NCBI GenBank assembly: GCA_034687125.1
Contig: JAQGBZ010000234.1
Coordinates: 1-64,000, forward strand
Length of the DNA stretch: 64,000 nucleotides
Source of the DNA: Neelides folsomi
Lineage: Eukaryota; Arthropoda; Collembola; Neelipleona; Neelidae
Direction of reading: 5' to 3'
The notes under the pieces are model-generated. The model searched no databases. It had not been told where the DNA came from and saw only the letters and a list, made by a program, of their open reading frames with translations. Position 1 is the first letter of the stretch; the number at the start of each line of letters is the position of its first letter. The translations under genes were made by a program, and so were the position numbers. Positions 11,590 to 24,300 of this stretch are shown here, piece by piece.

Positions 11590-13134
11590 ATGGACAAGGG
11601 TAAGTCTTCGAGTGGGACAAAGGTCAATATGGCTTTCAATTCAAATCGTCGGAAAGCCTTGGGACGGCCGAACGTGTCCAAGACGAAGATTACAAATGGC
11701 CAACGCAGTTCGAGGATTTCGATCACCCCCAACGCCAAACCATTCAAAACCCAACTTGCGAAAGATGCTTCTTTTTCCAAGTTGAGTGAAAAATCCCATT
11801 TAGATGAAAGCGAAAGCGAAGGAACGACTGACAATGAGGCAGAAGACGAATGTGTCACGGCGGACCCGTTGTTGGTGGAAAAGAAATACGCTTTCAGAAC
11901 TTCGAACAAAACTCATTCAGCTCCAATACCTGTAAAGAATCCTTGTTGTTCTTTTATGAAGGGTTATCATATCCCATTGGGAAAAGCGGCCTTTTATGTA
12001 CTCAAATTCTTCATCTCGGTATTTAGTACAATTTTACTATTTTAATTGGAATTTTAAATTTAAGCTTTTTAATTATATTTTATACTTTTATTGAATGTTC
12101 AAATAGTTGTATTTAAAGTTTTATAAGATTTTTGTAAATTACAGATGGACATTTTGGATATTTTGATTCCTCTCGAAATGTAAAAATTAAATTAAATTCA
12201 TTTCTTGATAAATTGTTAATTTTTTTAATTATTAAATTCTTGATTTAAGTTGTTTGGTCAAGTTTGGACTTCACAAAGAATACAATAGCGATTTCAAAAA
12301 CACCCCGAATAGTTTTCTTGGAATCAAAGTATTCCATTTGGGACTTGGAGTTTATTTAAGTAAAATAAACTATTAGCTCAAAAACAATCTATTAATTAAA
12401 CCCTTTTATTTAATTTTAAACTTTTTAATTCAAAAATCAAATGGGTTTTAAAGGATTTATTATTTTTAGCTTTTATGATCGTCACTTTTGCTTCTCTTGT
12501 CTCTGACTGTTTTTATTACAAATATGGACTTGAAAAGGTCATTAATTAATTCATAATCAATATTATTTAATAATCTTTTAAATTATTGAATTGTCATTTA
12601 AATTATGAATAATCTTATAATTTTTAATTTAACTAATGTTGTTTAATTGTAATTACTAAAAATAATTTTGTGATTAAATATTAATTAATTAAATTCCAGT
12701 TCCAAAAAAGTGCAATTTCGGCTTGGCTCATCATTCGGATCACTTCAATGACATGGAATTTCCTCATCGGCATTTTGTGTCTTTCTCTTTTGGTTCATTA
12801 TGGCGGCGGGGCAGCAACGTTCATTTTCTTCTTCACTCTCCTTTTGATCCGAACGGCCATTTTGGGTTATTGTTTCTCGGTCAGCTACTCTTTTTACAAA
12901 GCTTTCGTTAGCGGTGCGATGGATCCGACGCTCATTTGGGTCCGTGAATATGAATCCCCTACAAATTCATCAGTCTCATCGGAGAAGTCCCCATTGTCAC
13001 AAGTCTCATCGGACAACATGGAACACATCGAAGGAGAAGTTGGGAAAGTTATGAAAAAACAAGAAATCCCGCTCGAAGAACGTTACGTAACATTTAGTTC
13101 CGTAGCATCAAATCATGAAATCTTTGATTTTTAA
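11590..13134 (+). CDS. uncharacterised four-pass membrane protein
   Basis: Five exons (11590-12018, 12145-12179, 12250-12359, 12470-12537, 12700-13134) with matching phases encode 358 residues. The first 120 or so residues are hydrophilic, rich in Ser/Lys/Arg and acidic near the end, with no signal peptide, so the N-terminus is likely cytoplasmic. Four hydrophobic segments follow: one spanning exons 1-3, one at the exon 3/4 junction (VYLTFMIVTFASLVSDCFYY), one at WNFLIGILCLSLLVHYGG, and one at ATFIFFFTLLLIRTAILGYC. The C-terminal 70 residues are Ser/Glu-rich and probably cytoplasmic. No tetraspanin CCG motif is present. I do not recognise a named family; the topology recalls MARVEL-like or lineage-specific arthropod tetraspan proteins. 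The short second exon (35 bases) is the weakest part of the model. Confidence 0.7.
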
Positions 13135-13303
13135 TTAAAAATTAATTTTCTCATTTATTCATACGTTAAATATTATAAAAATATTATAAATTGTAATTAA
13201 TTTAAATAGGACATAATATATGTATAATAAAACTGTATAGAACTGTATTTATAATATTGGTTATTATTATAATAAAAAACTTAATTGTAATTATAAAAGT
13301 TTT

Positions 13304-14067
13304 TTATTTTCTTTTCCTTTTGCTTCGCGAATCGGAATCACTTGAAGAATCCGAATCGGATTCTGAAGAGGAAGATGACGAATATTTCCTCTTCTTTTTC
13401 TTTTTACTTTCTTTCGATTTCTTCTTTTTACTTTTGCTGCTCTTTTTGCTCTTTTTCTCTTTCGACTCTGTGGATTTCTTTGCTGAGCTTTGGGTTTCTT
13501 CTTTAACTTTAACTTGACGTGGAGGACTTTGAACTAATTCATATTCGCTCTTTTGAGGGCGTGGAGGAGATTCAATTAATTTTGGAGCACACCCTTGGGA
13601 CATTAATTGTCTCGTGATGTCGTCGAGTTTGTCTGAGTCTTTTGGTGGTTTGTAGTCTTTTACATGATCAACTCGGATGGTTCGTCCAAGGACCTTCAAA
13701 TTAAATTAAATAAAAATACATTTAATTTAATTACATTAAATCAAATTAAAATTAAGTTAAGTTAACTAAGTTAAAACTCACTTTTATGCCATTGAAATTG
13801 TCAACAGCTAAAACGGTTGATCTTTGATCTTCATAACAAACAAATCCAAACCCTTTTGATTTCCCAGTCACTTTGTCTCTGCATAAATTCATATTGACCA
13901 CTTCCCCGTATTGTGAGAAAACGGAGATGACATCGCCTTCAGTAAGATCATACGGAAGACCGCCGATGAAAATCCAAGCAGATCCGCGATATTCGTCATG
14001 CCATGAAGTTTTGCCATCTCCGGACTTCAATTCACGTTCGCTCAACTTGGAAATATTCCGAGTATTA
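13304..14067 (-). CDS. RBMX2: RBMX2 (Ist3-like) splicing factor, 5' end unresolved
   Basis: Two minus-strand exons are clear: 14067-13782 and 13693-13304, separated by an 88-base intron. They encode an RRM with RNP2 (WIFIGGLPYDLTEGDV) and RNP1 (KSKGFGFVCYEDQRST), then G-R-T-I-R-V-D-H-V-K-D-Y-K, the combination typical of RBMX2/Ist3 of the RES complex. RES associates with activated spliceosomes in the nucleus. The C-terminal 75 residues are low complexity: Lys/Ser blocks, a Ser-Asp-Ser run and a basic end. The exon at 14067 starts mid-codon, so a tiny first exon with the ATG must lie upstream; I could not place it. The gene is tail-to-tail with the upstream membrane-protein gene. Confidence 0.88.
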
Positions 14068-14537
14068 CTGGAATTTAAAATTAATAAAAAATTGCATTAA
14101 AATTCATTTAATTATTTATCACTTTATTCATCATTACTCAATAAGAACGATGAGTGTAATACTTATGCAATAATTAGCAAGTATGTGATTAAAGAAATCA
14201 TAAGGAAAACTGAATATTTAATCATCGTGTTTTATCAATTTTATGGAATTTGTGGCTTCATTTCCTATGAAGGAAATTCCATCAATTCCACTTTGTAAAA
14301 ATGTTTAATTAATGTAATAGGACTTGACAATTTTGTTAGTTGTTTGGTAAATCTAGCAATTTACAATGTGATTAATTGATTAACATAAAATGGCCTAACA
14401 TACCTAACGATTCTAATTTAAATATTAGAATAATTTTTTATTATAATATTTTATTAATTTAACAAGTGGAATTATTAAAGTTTTTTTTAAATAAAAGGAG
14501 TATTAATCGAATTTGATCAATAATTAAAAATTTCACC

Positions 14538-15428
14538 ATGTTACAAAAAGTGTTTTTCTTGTACAATTTGTTTTTCCTCATTTTCGGAGGTTTCATGTTG
14601 GCCTTTGGAACTTTTTTGTTCTTTGACCCCGAAAGAATTCTCCAACTTGAAGAACCTCAAGATTCCATTTACAAACATTTCGTCCAAGATCCGACACCCT
14701 CAACTTACAAAGTAATTCCAGCTATTTTAATTGTCATCGGTTCCTATACAATTTCCCTTTCCTTCGTTGGTCTTTGCGGGACGATGAAAAACAACTTTTG
14801 TCTTTTGTCATCATATTTCCTTTTATTGCTCGTTTTCTTCGTTCTCGAAATCGTCGCAATTGTGATTTTAGCTTTTTTCCATTCAAATCTCGCAGATAAA
14901 TTGAAAAACGAAGCAATGGAGAAATTCATTGAAAATTATCAACCAATTCAATTTAATCAACTACAAAACAATTTCGTTCAATTGAATGAATTGAAAAATA
15001 ATAAAAAATTATCAAAATCGGAAGAAACATTAAAATTAGAATTTACTCAAAAATTGAATAATCTAATGGTAGAAAATTCCTGTTGTGGAGTTCAAAATTC
15101 GAGTGATTTTGGATTAATTAGTTTGAGGATTCCTCATTTTTGTTGTAAAAAGACTGAAAGGATCGAAAGGTGCGAATTGGAATTGGCAAGTCGCGTGATG
15201 AACGAAGGGCAGAGAGATTCAGAAGTTTGCTATTTTAATTGCGTGAACCAAATGACGACATTAAATTCGAATATTGACCGAGGTTGTTTTGAGGTCATTT
15301 TAGCTGATTTGACCACCGAGAAGGTCAAAGGGATCGGAGTGTCAGTTTGGATGGCTCTGGGGATGACACAATTTTTAACAATTGTCTTCACTTTGTATTT
15401 ACTACACGCTTCCTTTACATCTTATTAA
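14538..15428 (+). CDS. tetraspanin, single exon
   Basis: An uninterrupted frame of 296 residues with ATG in good context. Hydrophobic segments lie at about residues 5-30, 60-80, 90-116 and 268-292. The large extracellular loop (about 120-265) contains the tetraspanin signature C-C-G (N-S-C-C-G-V-Q-N-S), a second pair (H-F-C-C-K-K), further cysteines and a closing G-C-F-E just before the last membrane segment. Tetraspanins organise membrane microdomains with integrins and other partners. The absence of introns is unusual for the family and for this neighbourhood, where other genes are finely split; retroposition is one explanation. The loop also carries an extended helical Asn/Lys-rich insert (about 145-180). 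Confidence 0.85.
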   Translation: MLQKVFFLYNLFFLIFGGFMLAFGTFLFFDPERILQLEEPQDSIYKHFVQDPTPSTYKVIPAILIVIGSYTISLSFVGLCGTMKNNFCLLSSYFLLLLVFFVLEIVAIVILAFFHSNLADKLKNEAMEKFIENYQPIQFNQLQNNFVQLNELKNNKKLSKSEETLKLEFTQKLNNLMVENSCCGVQNSSDFGLISLRIPHFCCKKTERIERCELELASRVMNEGQRDSEVCYFNCVNQMTTLNSNIDRGCFEVILADLTTEKVKGIGVSVWMALGMTQFLTIVFTLYLLHASFTSY

Positions 15429-18011
15429 AATTAGCTAAATGATTAAACAAACCTTAATTTATAATTTAATAAATCTTTTTAAACTGCTAAAAATTTCTAA
15501 TGTTCGAATAAATCGCATTTGTTTGAATTGTATTCTAAATAATTTATCTATTACAATTTGTAACAAAAATTTCTTATATAATTGCATTCCTAACTGAATA
15601 AACAAACATTTATTTATTTTAAATTGTCATTTGACGTTTATTTAAATGGTTTCATTAAAATGAATTAAATAAATATTTGAAATGTGAACTTACGTGAGAG
15701 GATTCATCTTGGATTAAAATTTCTCCGATGTATTTCAATATCCAATTTAACTAATTTTAATTCCTATTTAATAAACATTTACAGCTATAATGAAAAACTA
15801 TCAAAGGTTTTATTACTTTTAGTTTCTTTTAATTTTAATTGCAACTTTTGTAAGAAAATGTAAGGAAAATCAAAACCGCAAAAAGAAAAAGTTGATACGA
15901 AAAGAATTTGAAAATGAGAAAGAAAGAAGTTGGGGTTTTAGCTCAATGTTAACAAATATCTCTGTTCTCTTTCCAATTTACAAAATTCACTCCAAATGAA
16001 TGGAACTTGAGTCCAAACAATTTCTTTTTAAAATCATGAATTAAATAAGTTCTACAGTTATTAAATAGTTCGGATTTTTTAGATTTCCTAATGATATTTT
16101 TAAATGCTTGAATCACATTTTTTAGATCATTTGTATGAAAGGTTTAATTTTGCCCATATTACAAAACATCTACTTTAAAATTAAAGTGTGAATTAAAATT
16201 TAATTTTTATATTCATATATCTGTATAGTATCTGTATGTTTGAGATTTGAGTACATATAAGTTATTACTTAATAAATGCATTATAAATATATCAGTCGTA
16301 ATTTTTCAAATAAATTGAAGTAGCTCACAAGGTTGACTTTTATTTGGCAAAAAATAACCATTTAGCTCATCATTGTGAATAATAGCCAAAGTCGAACTCT
16401 TTTCCTTCACGTCATTTGATCTGTAAACCTCAACACGCATTGAATCCCTATGAGAAAATTTTCTGGACAAGTGAAACTTGTTTACATACAAAATACTCAA
16501 CATTCAAACCACCTTGTATAATTACATACTTAATAATACTTTACATACATATAATCAAAATATTGTCTGATATGTATAATGTAAAACAATATAGTTTGTA
16601 ATTCCTTGTAGAATAATAGGTATATTACTTCCTTATACATATAATGAATGGAACATAAATTTGAGAATCAGTTTTAACAAGGATAACTTTTTTATTAATC
16701 AACTGGTTCTAATGAAATTTTAAATATAAGATATCTATAATATATTCTAAAGATCGATAAAGGCCATTATTGGTGCAAACTTAATATTTGATCAAAAAGT
16801 TGAAACAGAGTGTCAACCGAAATTCCGCCCGTTCCATTCGAAAGCTTGAAAGAGATGGAAATCTTCCCCCAGCATCCATTTTTAGAGGCTGATTATTCAT
16901 AAAGATGTGAGATTTTGAGCTTTCGAACTATCCAGAACTCACTTTATTTTAAAAGTAAATATTTACTCTTTTAGCATATACCGAGAGAAACAATATAAGA
17001 TGTAGATTATTGCTTTTAATTTTTATGAAAATTGGTTGATTAATAAAAAAAGTTATGCGTGCTAAAACTGATTCCTAAATTTATGTTCCACTCATTATAT
17101 GATGTATAACAATAATTTCAATCTTCCTTGTTTGGTTAGTACAAAAATTCCAAGAAGCGTGACGTCAGAACTCTTAAGTTCTTAACTCAATGTCTCATTT
17201 GTATTAAGTACCTATAACATATAAATTTATATACAATATTTTTTATTTACTTTTAATAAAATAATGAGCTAAGTGAAATAACATGAATAGGTATGAAATA
17301 GTTGTAGTAATTTATTAAAGTTTTAATTTTACTTTAAAATCAGGAATTCACATATCTAATACAATACCTATATTGTGAGAGTATATTATATCTTATGTGG
17401 AATAAGTGAAATTGAATTAAGTGCAAAAAGATGTCTAAAAAGTAGTTATAATAAAAAGTGGCACATAAAACCCCTTCTTGTCCTTTGGTTATAATAAAAT
17501 TCCCTAAGATTCATTTGTTGGTTGAATTATCTCGAACAAATAAATCTCCTTTAGTTGGAATTTGCTCTTTCTCACACAATGAAACTTCCTCTCCTCTCTG
17601 ATTCGATTCTAAATAGTTCCTCAATATCTCAATACCCAGAATTCTCATTTCAAATTTCACTTCGACTCCCTTCCTCCTTTATTATATTATTTAAATATTC
17701 TGTTCAGCTATTCATTTAACATCTATTTTATTTTAACTTCTATTTTAATTTCACCGCGTTGAATTTCAAATTATTTAAGTGAGTGTTAATTCTAAAATTC
17801 CAATAAATATAAATATTAATACAGTGTTAATATTTGGTCACTGCATGATATGAGTTCTTGTGAAAATTGTTAACATGAAGCATTGTGTTACAATATGTTA
17901 ATGATTCTGAAAATATGTTTTATTATGCCTTTGGCGGCAAATTTTTAGGAATTTGATTATTATTGTTTCTTTGGTGAAATATGATTTTAATTTTCAAACT
18001 TGATTTGAAAA
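15429..18011. other. intergenic region with one foldback element
   Basis: No gene supported over about 2.6 kb. The open frames in it have no family resemblance or splice context. The only structure found is the inverted-repeat element at 16633-17109. Confidence 0.45.
16633..17109. repeat. MITE-like element with long terminal inverted repeats
   Basis: Arms at 16633-16703 and 17035-17109 are inverted copies. Shared blocks include TTATACAT, ATAATGARTGGAACATAAATTT, RGAATCAGTTTTA and TTTTTTATTAATCAAC, with small gaps between. About 330 bases of unrelated sequence lie between the arms. No coding potential is seen, so this looks like a small non-autonomous DNA element. A target duplication is not clear. 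Confidence 0.7.
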
Positions 18012-20771
18012 ATGAGTTTGGAACATGGTTGCATTGAAAATGAAATTGAATTTCCAGAACGATCGAAAGTGAACATCTTTGGATTCATTGAGATTGTAAG
18101 TTAAACTTTTGTATTTTAAATTTTATACATAATATACATAAAATAATAATTCGTCAAAACATTTATCTTCTTTAAATTAGATATTTGCAATTTCCACCAT
18201 TTGTGTCAATCTTTCCACATTCATCTTAAATAATGAAGATTACAAAGGAGACTTTGAATTTTGGGGTAACGCAAATTATTAAAAAAAAGTTTCATTAAAA
18301 TATTTAATTATGATTTTCTAATAATTTATAAATTATTTTTATAATATAATTTAGTTTTCCACAGCATTGTTTGTGTTTATTTTCTCATTTCGCTACTGAA
18401 TTTATTCTTGGGAATTTACCTGATGAGGAATGCGGTAAGACGTCAATCATATAAAACTACATACACTTGAATTTATGTATGGTATATACAGTTATGTGTA
18501 CTATGGGTTTATCTTGGAGCGCGATTATCAGAATTTAATGACTCAACATTTTATTCCGGATTGATAATGAATTTTCAAATACGCAAAGATTTATATCATT
18601 TAGATAATAATTAATAGTTCAAGTTAATTATGGCAATTTTGAGAATAATTCAAATTGAAATGAATAATGAAATTTTTGAAATTAGGTGAATCATGTAAGG
18701 ATGCGTCGCTATGTGAAATTGTCATTTTTCCTCATTCTCTTTTCCTCTTTCGTCCTCGCGTGTCATTTTGCTCTACTTTTTAAATATAATTTCACAATTG
18801 GCAATTCCGCGCAATTTAATCTTCTCATTTCCATTTTGTTCATTCTATTCAATTTGTACAAAATTGTCATCATGTTTGTTCTGAACCGAATTTCAAAAAG
18901 AATCCTCAGCATTAGAAATCGAGAAGAAGAAAATTTGAACAAAGTAGATTTCGAAGATAAAGATTTTATACAATATTTCTTTAAAGGGACGAAAGAGAAT
19001 TTAATTATTGAAGGACGTGGTTTTAGATTTGATCATTTGAGGAAACCTTACAACAAGAAAAACTTTGAAATTTTACTCAAAAATGTTCAAATAGGTTTGT
19101 TATCATTTATAATAATTAATAATCTTTATACAGGATATTATAAAATATTAACTTCTTTTATTAACAATAAACTTTTAATCAGATACAGAAAAATGTATTG
19201 GGGAAAATGATGATGAAAAGTTTCTATTTTGGAAAGGTCAAATTTTAAACGTTGCAGAAGAACCTAAAAATATTGTAAATCCTTTTGATTAATTTAATTA
19301 AAATTATTTTATAAATTGATCAAAATGATTTAAATCAGTTTTTGTATGTGCATAAGTGTATTAATCCATATTGTCTTTATTTATTCGTACAGGTCGTAAA
19401 AAGTACGCGTGGAAAGTCGAATCAGTCAGATCTGAAAGTTTTAATAAACGAAGTTAAATTAGCGTCGTATTTTCCAACACATGAAAATATTGTAAAATTC
19501 CTCGGGGCTTCAACTGCCCAAATCAACAAGTGTAAAAATCATTACTTAATCCATAGATTAATCAATAATCATTAATTATAATTAACATATAATTAAGAAT
19601 CAAAAATCAAAATTTTAAATTTAATTTTCTTTTCCTTTGTAGCTCAAATTCTTCTCTTTACTGAAATGCACGAAAAGGGGAATTTGTCGGATTATTTAAG
19701 GAAACACCAAAACTCGTTTATTAATTGGATCAAAGATGATGAAATTATTCCTCTTCCATCATCGTAAGAAAATTATGAAATCATTTTATATTTATAGGAG
19801 AATAATATTATTGATTTAATTGTTATTTATAAAATGGTGTATGAATTGAAGGGGAGTTTACGAAAATTTATCTGAGAATGTTGGAGAAAAGATCTCAACT
19901 TATGAACTTTTAAATTGGACAAATCAAATTTTAGAAGGACTTTTGTATTTACATAAACTTAAGGTAAATAAAATTAATTTAAAATCCATTCCATTTTACA
20001 ATATTATTTAAAGTTCAAGTAATTCTAATTCCAACCTTAATTAAGTTATCAATGGTTTTCTTATTAATGCAGATAATTCATGGCTCAATGAAGTTAAGTA
20101 ACGTTTATTTAAGTTCTGAAAACACCGCCAAAATTGCAAATTTCAATTTAACAAATGAGAAAATAGATTTGGAAAATATCGAATATGATAAAGTGAGAAA
20201 ATAAATTATAGTAGTTAAATGCCAAAAAGTTTATTTAAATAATATTAAATAATTATGTTTTTATCAAAATTATTATACAGATTTATTATACAGATATTTA
20301 TTGTGTAATCGTAATTAATTTGCCTTTAGAAAACATTTTGGCGTTGGCTGTCCATTGAAAGTTTAACTGAAGGAGTTTTAAGTTTCGAATCCGATGTTTG
20401 GTCTTTGGGGCTCACTTTATGGGAAATTTTCACATTGGGAGATTTTCCCTTCAACAATATCAATTCACCAAAAGATCTCATTTCCATTATGGAATCCAGA
20501 TTTAGATTGCCAAATCCTCAATTTGCAAATCAATACATGTAAAATCATTAAAATATAATTATTTTATATCAAAAGTTTTAATACTACTCAACCTGTTAAC
20601 TATCAGTATTTAATCAGATCAGTTTTTTTTAATTAATTATAATTTCCTAATTATTGTTATTTTCTTTAAAGGTATAAGATTTTGCTCGAGTGTTGGAAGA
20701 TTCGACCAAGCAAACGAATTTTAGTGCAAGAAATTAAAACCGTTTTTGCTCTCGCTGTCAAAAAAGATTAA
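18012..20771 (+). CDS. four-transmembrane protein fused to a tyrosine-kinase-like pseudokinase
   Basis: Eleven exons (18012-18095, 18181-18265, 18355-18434, 18686-19094, 19183-19274, 19393-19531, 19643-19763, 19852-19963, 20073-20192, 20330-20538, 20672-20771) keep phase and give 516 residues. Residues 20-150 hold four hydrophobic segments with short loops and no signal peptide or large ectodomain. Residues 225-510 form a receptor-tyrosine-kinase-like domain: V-V-K (K253), helix C Glu (about E270), GNLSDYLRKHQNSFIN as in class III/V receptors, S-D-V-W-S-L-G-L-T-L-W-E-I-F, and C-W-K-I-R-P. Catalysis is almost certainly lost: the H-R-D motif reads H377-G-S, the D-F-G motif reads N397-F-N, and no glycine loop is visible. 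The retained VAIK-type lysine suggests a folded scaffold or nucleotide-binding domain. It probably sits in a membrane with the kinase-like domain in the cytosol. Confidence 0.8.
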
Positions 20772-21345
20772 TTTCAATCTCAACTTCACAACACCTACTC
20801 TGGAATCGAAACATGTTGGGTCTTTTTGTGCTTCGCATTTTTCGTGTTTAAATAAAAATGTGGTAAATAATCAACTGTTTTATTTCTATTTATGATGAAA
20901 ACAAAATATAATATTTATTCAATAAAGTTTACGGCTTTATTTAAAATAAAAGATATTTTCATTTTACATACCTAAATGTCTATTTGGCATAATTTTGGTT
21001 TCTCCAATTCATTTTAAAATTCTATTCATTTTGGCATTATTGAACATTTGCACTTTAATGGAATTCCAATCCAAATACTCAATTAATTAATTATCCTCAT
21101 TCATTTCATTGGTTTCACACAAAATTGTCTGTTTCTTAAGGAAATTCCTCAAGTTGAAAATTCCTCAAGTTCATTATCACAATTAATATTTATTAATCCC
21201 TGTTCAAATCTAGAAGACTGTAAAATTACAGAGTAAAGTATTACTCTGTATGATGTATGGCAACCAAATTGTGGCAATGATAAAAACAATTTTGCACAAA
21301 TTGAAGAAAATTTTCTAACGGGAGTTAAAAATTAAATTATTTAAA
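20772..21345. other. intergenic, with a small hairpin
   Basis: No gene seen. AATAAA signals near 20850 and 20922 suit the end of the pseudokinase gene. A 10-base-stem hairpin (TACAGAGTAA, loop AGTA, TTACTCTGTA) lies at 21227-21250. Confidence 0.45.
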
Positions 21346-24300
21346 ATGAGTGATGATGAAAGTCGTAATTTCTTGAGCTACGAATTGGAATCGGAATTCA
21401 ATGATTATTCCGACACGGAGAATGAACGAGAACAAAAGGAAAAGAATCGGAGAAAGATGGGGAAATCCACGTGGCTTCAATTCAAACGTTCCTTTGCAGA
21501 GAGGAAATTTGCCTACAAAGTCGTCATTTACATTCTTTCCTTCATCTTTATTGTAAGGATTCGTCAATTAACTTCTTTTTAATGAATTTCTCCTCTTTTA
21601 TCTCTCAACCACTCACTGAATTCACAATTAAACTATTTTCACTATTTTTGTCCTTTTGTAGGCTTCTTTTATTTCCTCTCTTAATTCATTCACAAGTTTT
21701 TTAATTTGAATTTAACAACAGGCTTTAATTGCTCTTTGGGTTTGGCTTTCATACACCGTTAACTCCGTTTTAATAAAGTCTTTTTCATGGGAAGGTAAAT
21801 CGATCAAACCCAATGGATTTAATTAACAATTTTATGAATGTATTTAAAATAACTAATTTTATAGTATTTTAATTAATTTTTTAATTAATTTTTTTAATTA
21901 ATGACAGGTTTGTTAAAACCAATGGGATCGACGTTCGACGATTGCGACGAAGCTTACGGTCCACAACACCACAGATACAAATTGTTTAACAATTGTCCGT
22001 TTTATTATTCTGTCCCTTGGGTTGGAATTGTAGCAGTGATTTTATTAATTCCTGGCCTGTTGATTTTCAATTTGATCAAAGGAACGACCGTTGTAAGCTC
22101 AACAATTAATATTGAATTAATTAAACATAGATTATTTAATAAAATATATTCTTTAATAACTCAATTGAGAATATACTAACCTATATGATATATCGATATT
22201 TATTTTCGTCGTTTCCACTTTGGTCGACTGTGGAACTCATTGGGAATCTCCTTGGGGGACCCTCTGGGTGAGAACTGAAGTAGGGAGTTTTTTCCCGAAT
22301 GACAAAAAAGTCCAGTTCTCTGTAGTACACACAGGTGGAGACGAGCGGATTCTGCACTATCAATCCATAGTTAAGTTAGTTAATATATAGAGTAGATGGA
22401 GGGAGGAATGAAGCCTATGTAAGCTGAGGGGACGGGTGGAGACAACCTTCATGGAAACACGGCAGGCAGAAGAGTAAGGCGGGAAAGCTCACAGCCTTGG
22501 CGCGACCAGATTGTAAACATACATCCCCAGGGAGGACTCTCTCTACCGAACAGAGAACCCAACAAAAGTGTGAGATTCGGCTACCGGACCCAACTTGGAG
22601 TTATCAAGCATACCACCCCATAGCCTGCTCCTAAAAGGGGCAGATCGACGTAATCCGGCAACTAAAGGATGGAGTAACAGAGTTATTAGTCATACCTAAG
22701 CAACACCATCATTCTGTACCCATAGAATAAGAATAGAATTGATTAGAGAAACTCTGTAAGGGCGAAAGTCGAAATATCGGAGTATAAACACCCATAAAAA
22801 ATTGATATTTATTTTCAAGAAAAGATTGCAGTATGGCAATCTTTTCTTTCCCAATCAAATTGGTCTTACAAAAAATAGCCTACCTAATGAAAATATTGTT
22901 AATTTAATATTGTTAATTAATCAATTAATATTTAATTTAATTATATATTGTTAATTCGATTGGCTTTTTTCTTGATTTTTGTTTAATAATTCATATTAAC
23001 ATTTTTGATTATTTTTTTAGTTGTTCGTATTGTTAGGATTTTCTCACGCGATTCTTTTAACTGTTGGTGGTCCCATTGTTGGACATTTGTACACAAAGAA
23101 CTTGAGAGGATTGAAGGAAATGATGAAGGAAGACATGGGGAGTTCTTTGAACAAAGTGACGCTTAGATGGGATTTGGTCCAAGTTGCCGTTCGTAACCTT
23201 TCCATTAATTAATATTATTTGTTAATTTATTTAATTTATCAGAATTTAAACTTTTCTATCCTAATTACATGTTAGAGGGATTTAAAGATTAATAAACTTG
23301 TTAATGTTTGGTTCAATGTAAATTTAAATAAGAAAGCTCGGATAAAAATATTCGCTAGTAATTAAATTAAACTTTCCAATTTGAGCTTATTAATTATTTA
23401 GATGGAATGTTGTGGGATTGAAAGCGGTCGGGATTGGTTTTTCCCAGACGCACCGGACAAATTCCCAAACTCCTGCTGCAACACAACGGTAAGTAATTTC
23501 CGCAATTCTCTAGTGAATCTTCAGATTTTGAATAAGCTGTTACAAACTAAGATTAATAAACATAAACCCTTCAAAATCCTCATATATTTCTCCAGGCGCT
23601 GCTTAGCCCAGTTTAACGTAATTTTTAAACTAAACTAAAATACAAAACTTGGAGATCTAAAGGAAGATAAAGATCATTACATATCCAATTTGCTTTGACA
23701 TTATATTTAGTAATTATGTTTAGCATGTTTTCTTGTTTCCCCCCGGAGCTTGAATTAGATAGAAAAAGCATTTAGATAGAAAAAATTATACATTAATTCA
23801 GAGTTTACTCGTAGTAAAATACTAACTTTATTCCGACTTCTTCCAGACAGAACTATAATAATAAGATTTAATTATTTTAATATTAAATTTTATATTAAAT
23901 TCTTAATTTGGCTTACAAAGGTGAGTGGATGTTTGGAAGCTCCGACGTTCGATCGGATTTGGCAAACCGGATGTTTTCCCAAAGAAGAATCAAACTTGAG
24001 ATTTTATGGAACTTTTGAAATTCTTCTCCTCTGCTTTGGGTCGATTTATACGGTAAAATTCAAAAATTTTGATCCTTTATTTAAACTCCTATACCAATTT
24101 GCAACTTTTCTACTTTCAACCTTTTAAAATAAAAAAACTTTACGGTTTCCCTCCTGAGTTCAGCTTTAGCTTAAAACCCCCAATCTCAAAACTTCCTACT
24201 TTGGTTGTAAATAAAATAATCCTTTCAAGTCTCCTTATAATTTCAGCTTCAGCTTAAAATATTAAGCTTATAAAACTTAAACCCCCAACTTAACCTTACT

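Noticed and set aside
13257-13517. Plus-strand open frame rich in Leu/Phe/Ser over the 3' end of RBMX2
   Set aside because: It is the antisense shadow of the Lys/Ser/Asp-rich tail of RBMX2 on the minus strand.
22181-22363. Minus-strand frame of 60 codons over the retroposon-like insertion
   Set aside because: It crosses the insertion boundary and target duplication, so it cannot be a coding region of the element; no domain seen.
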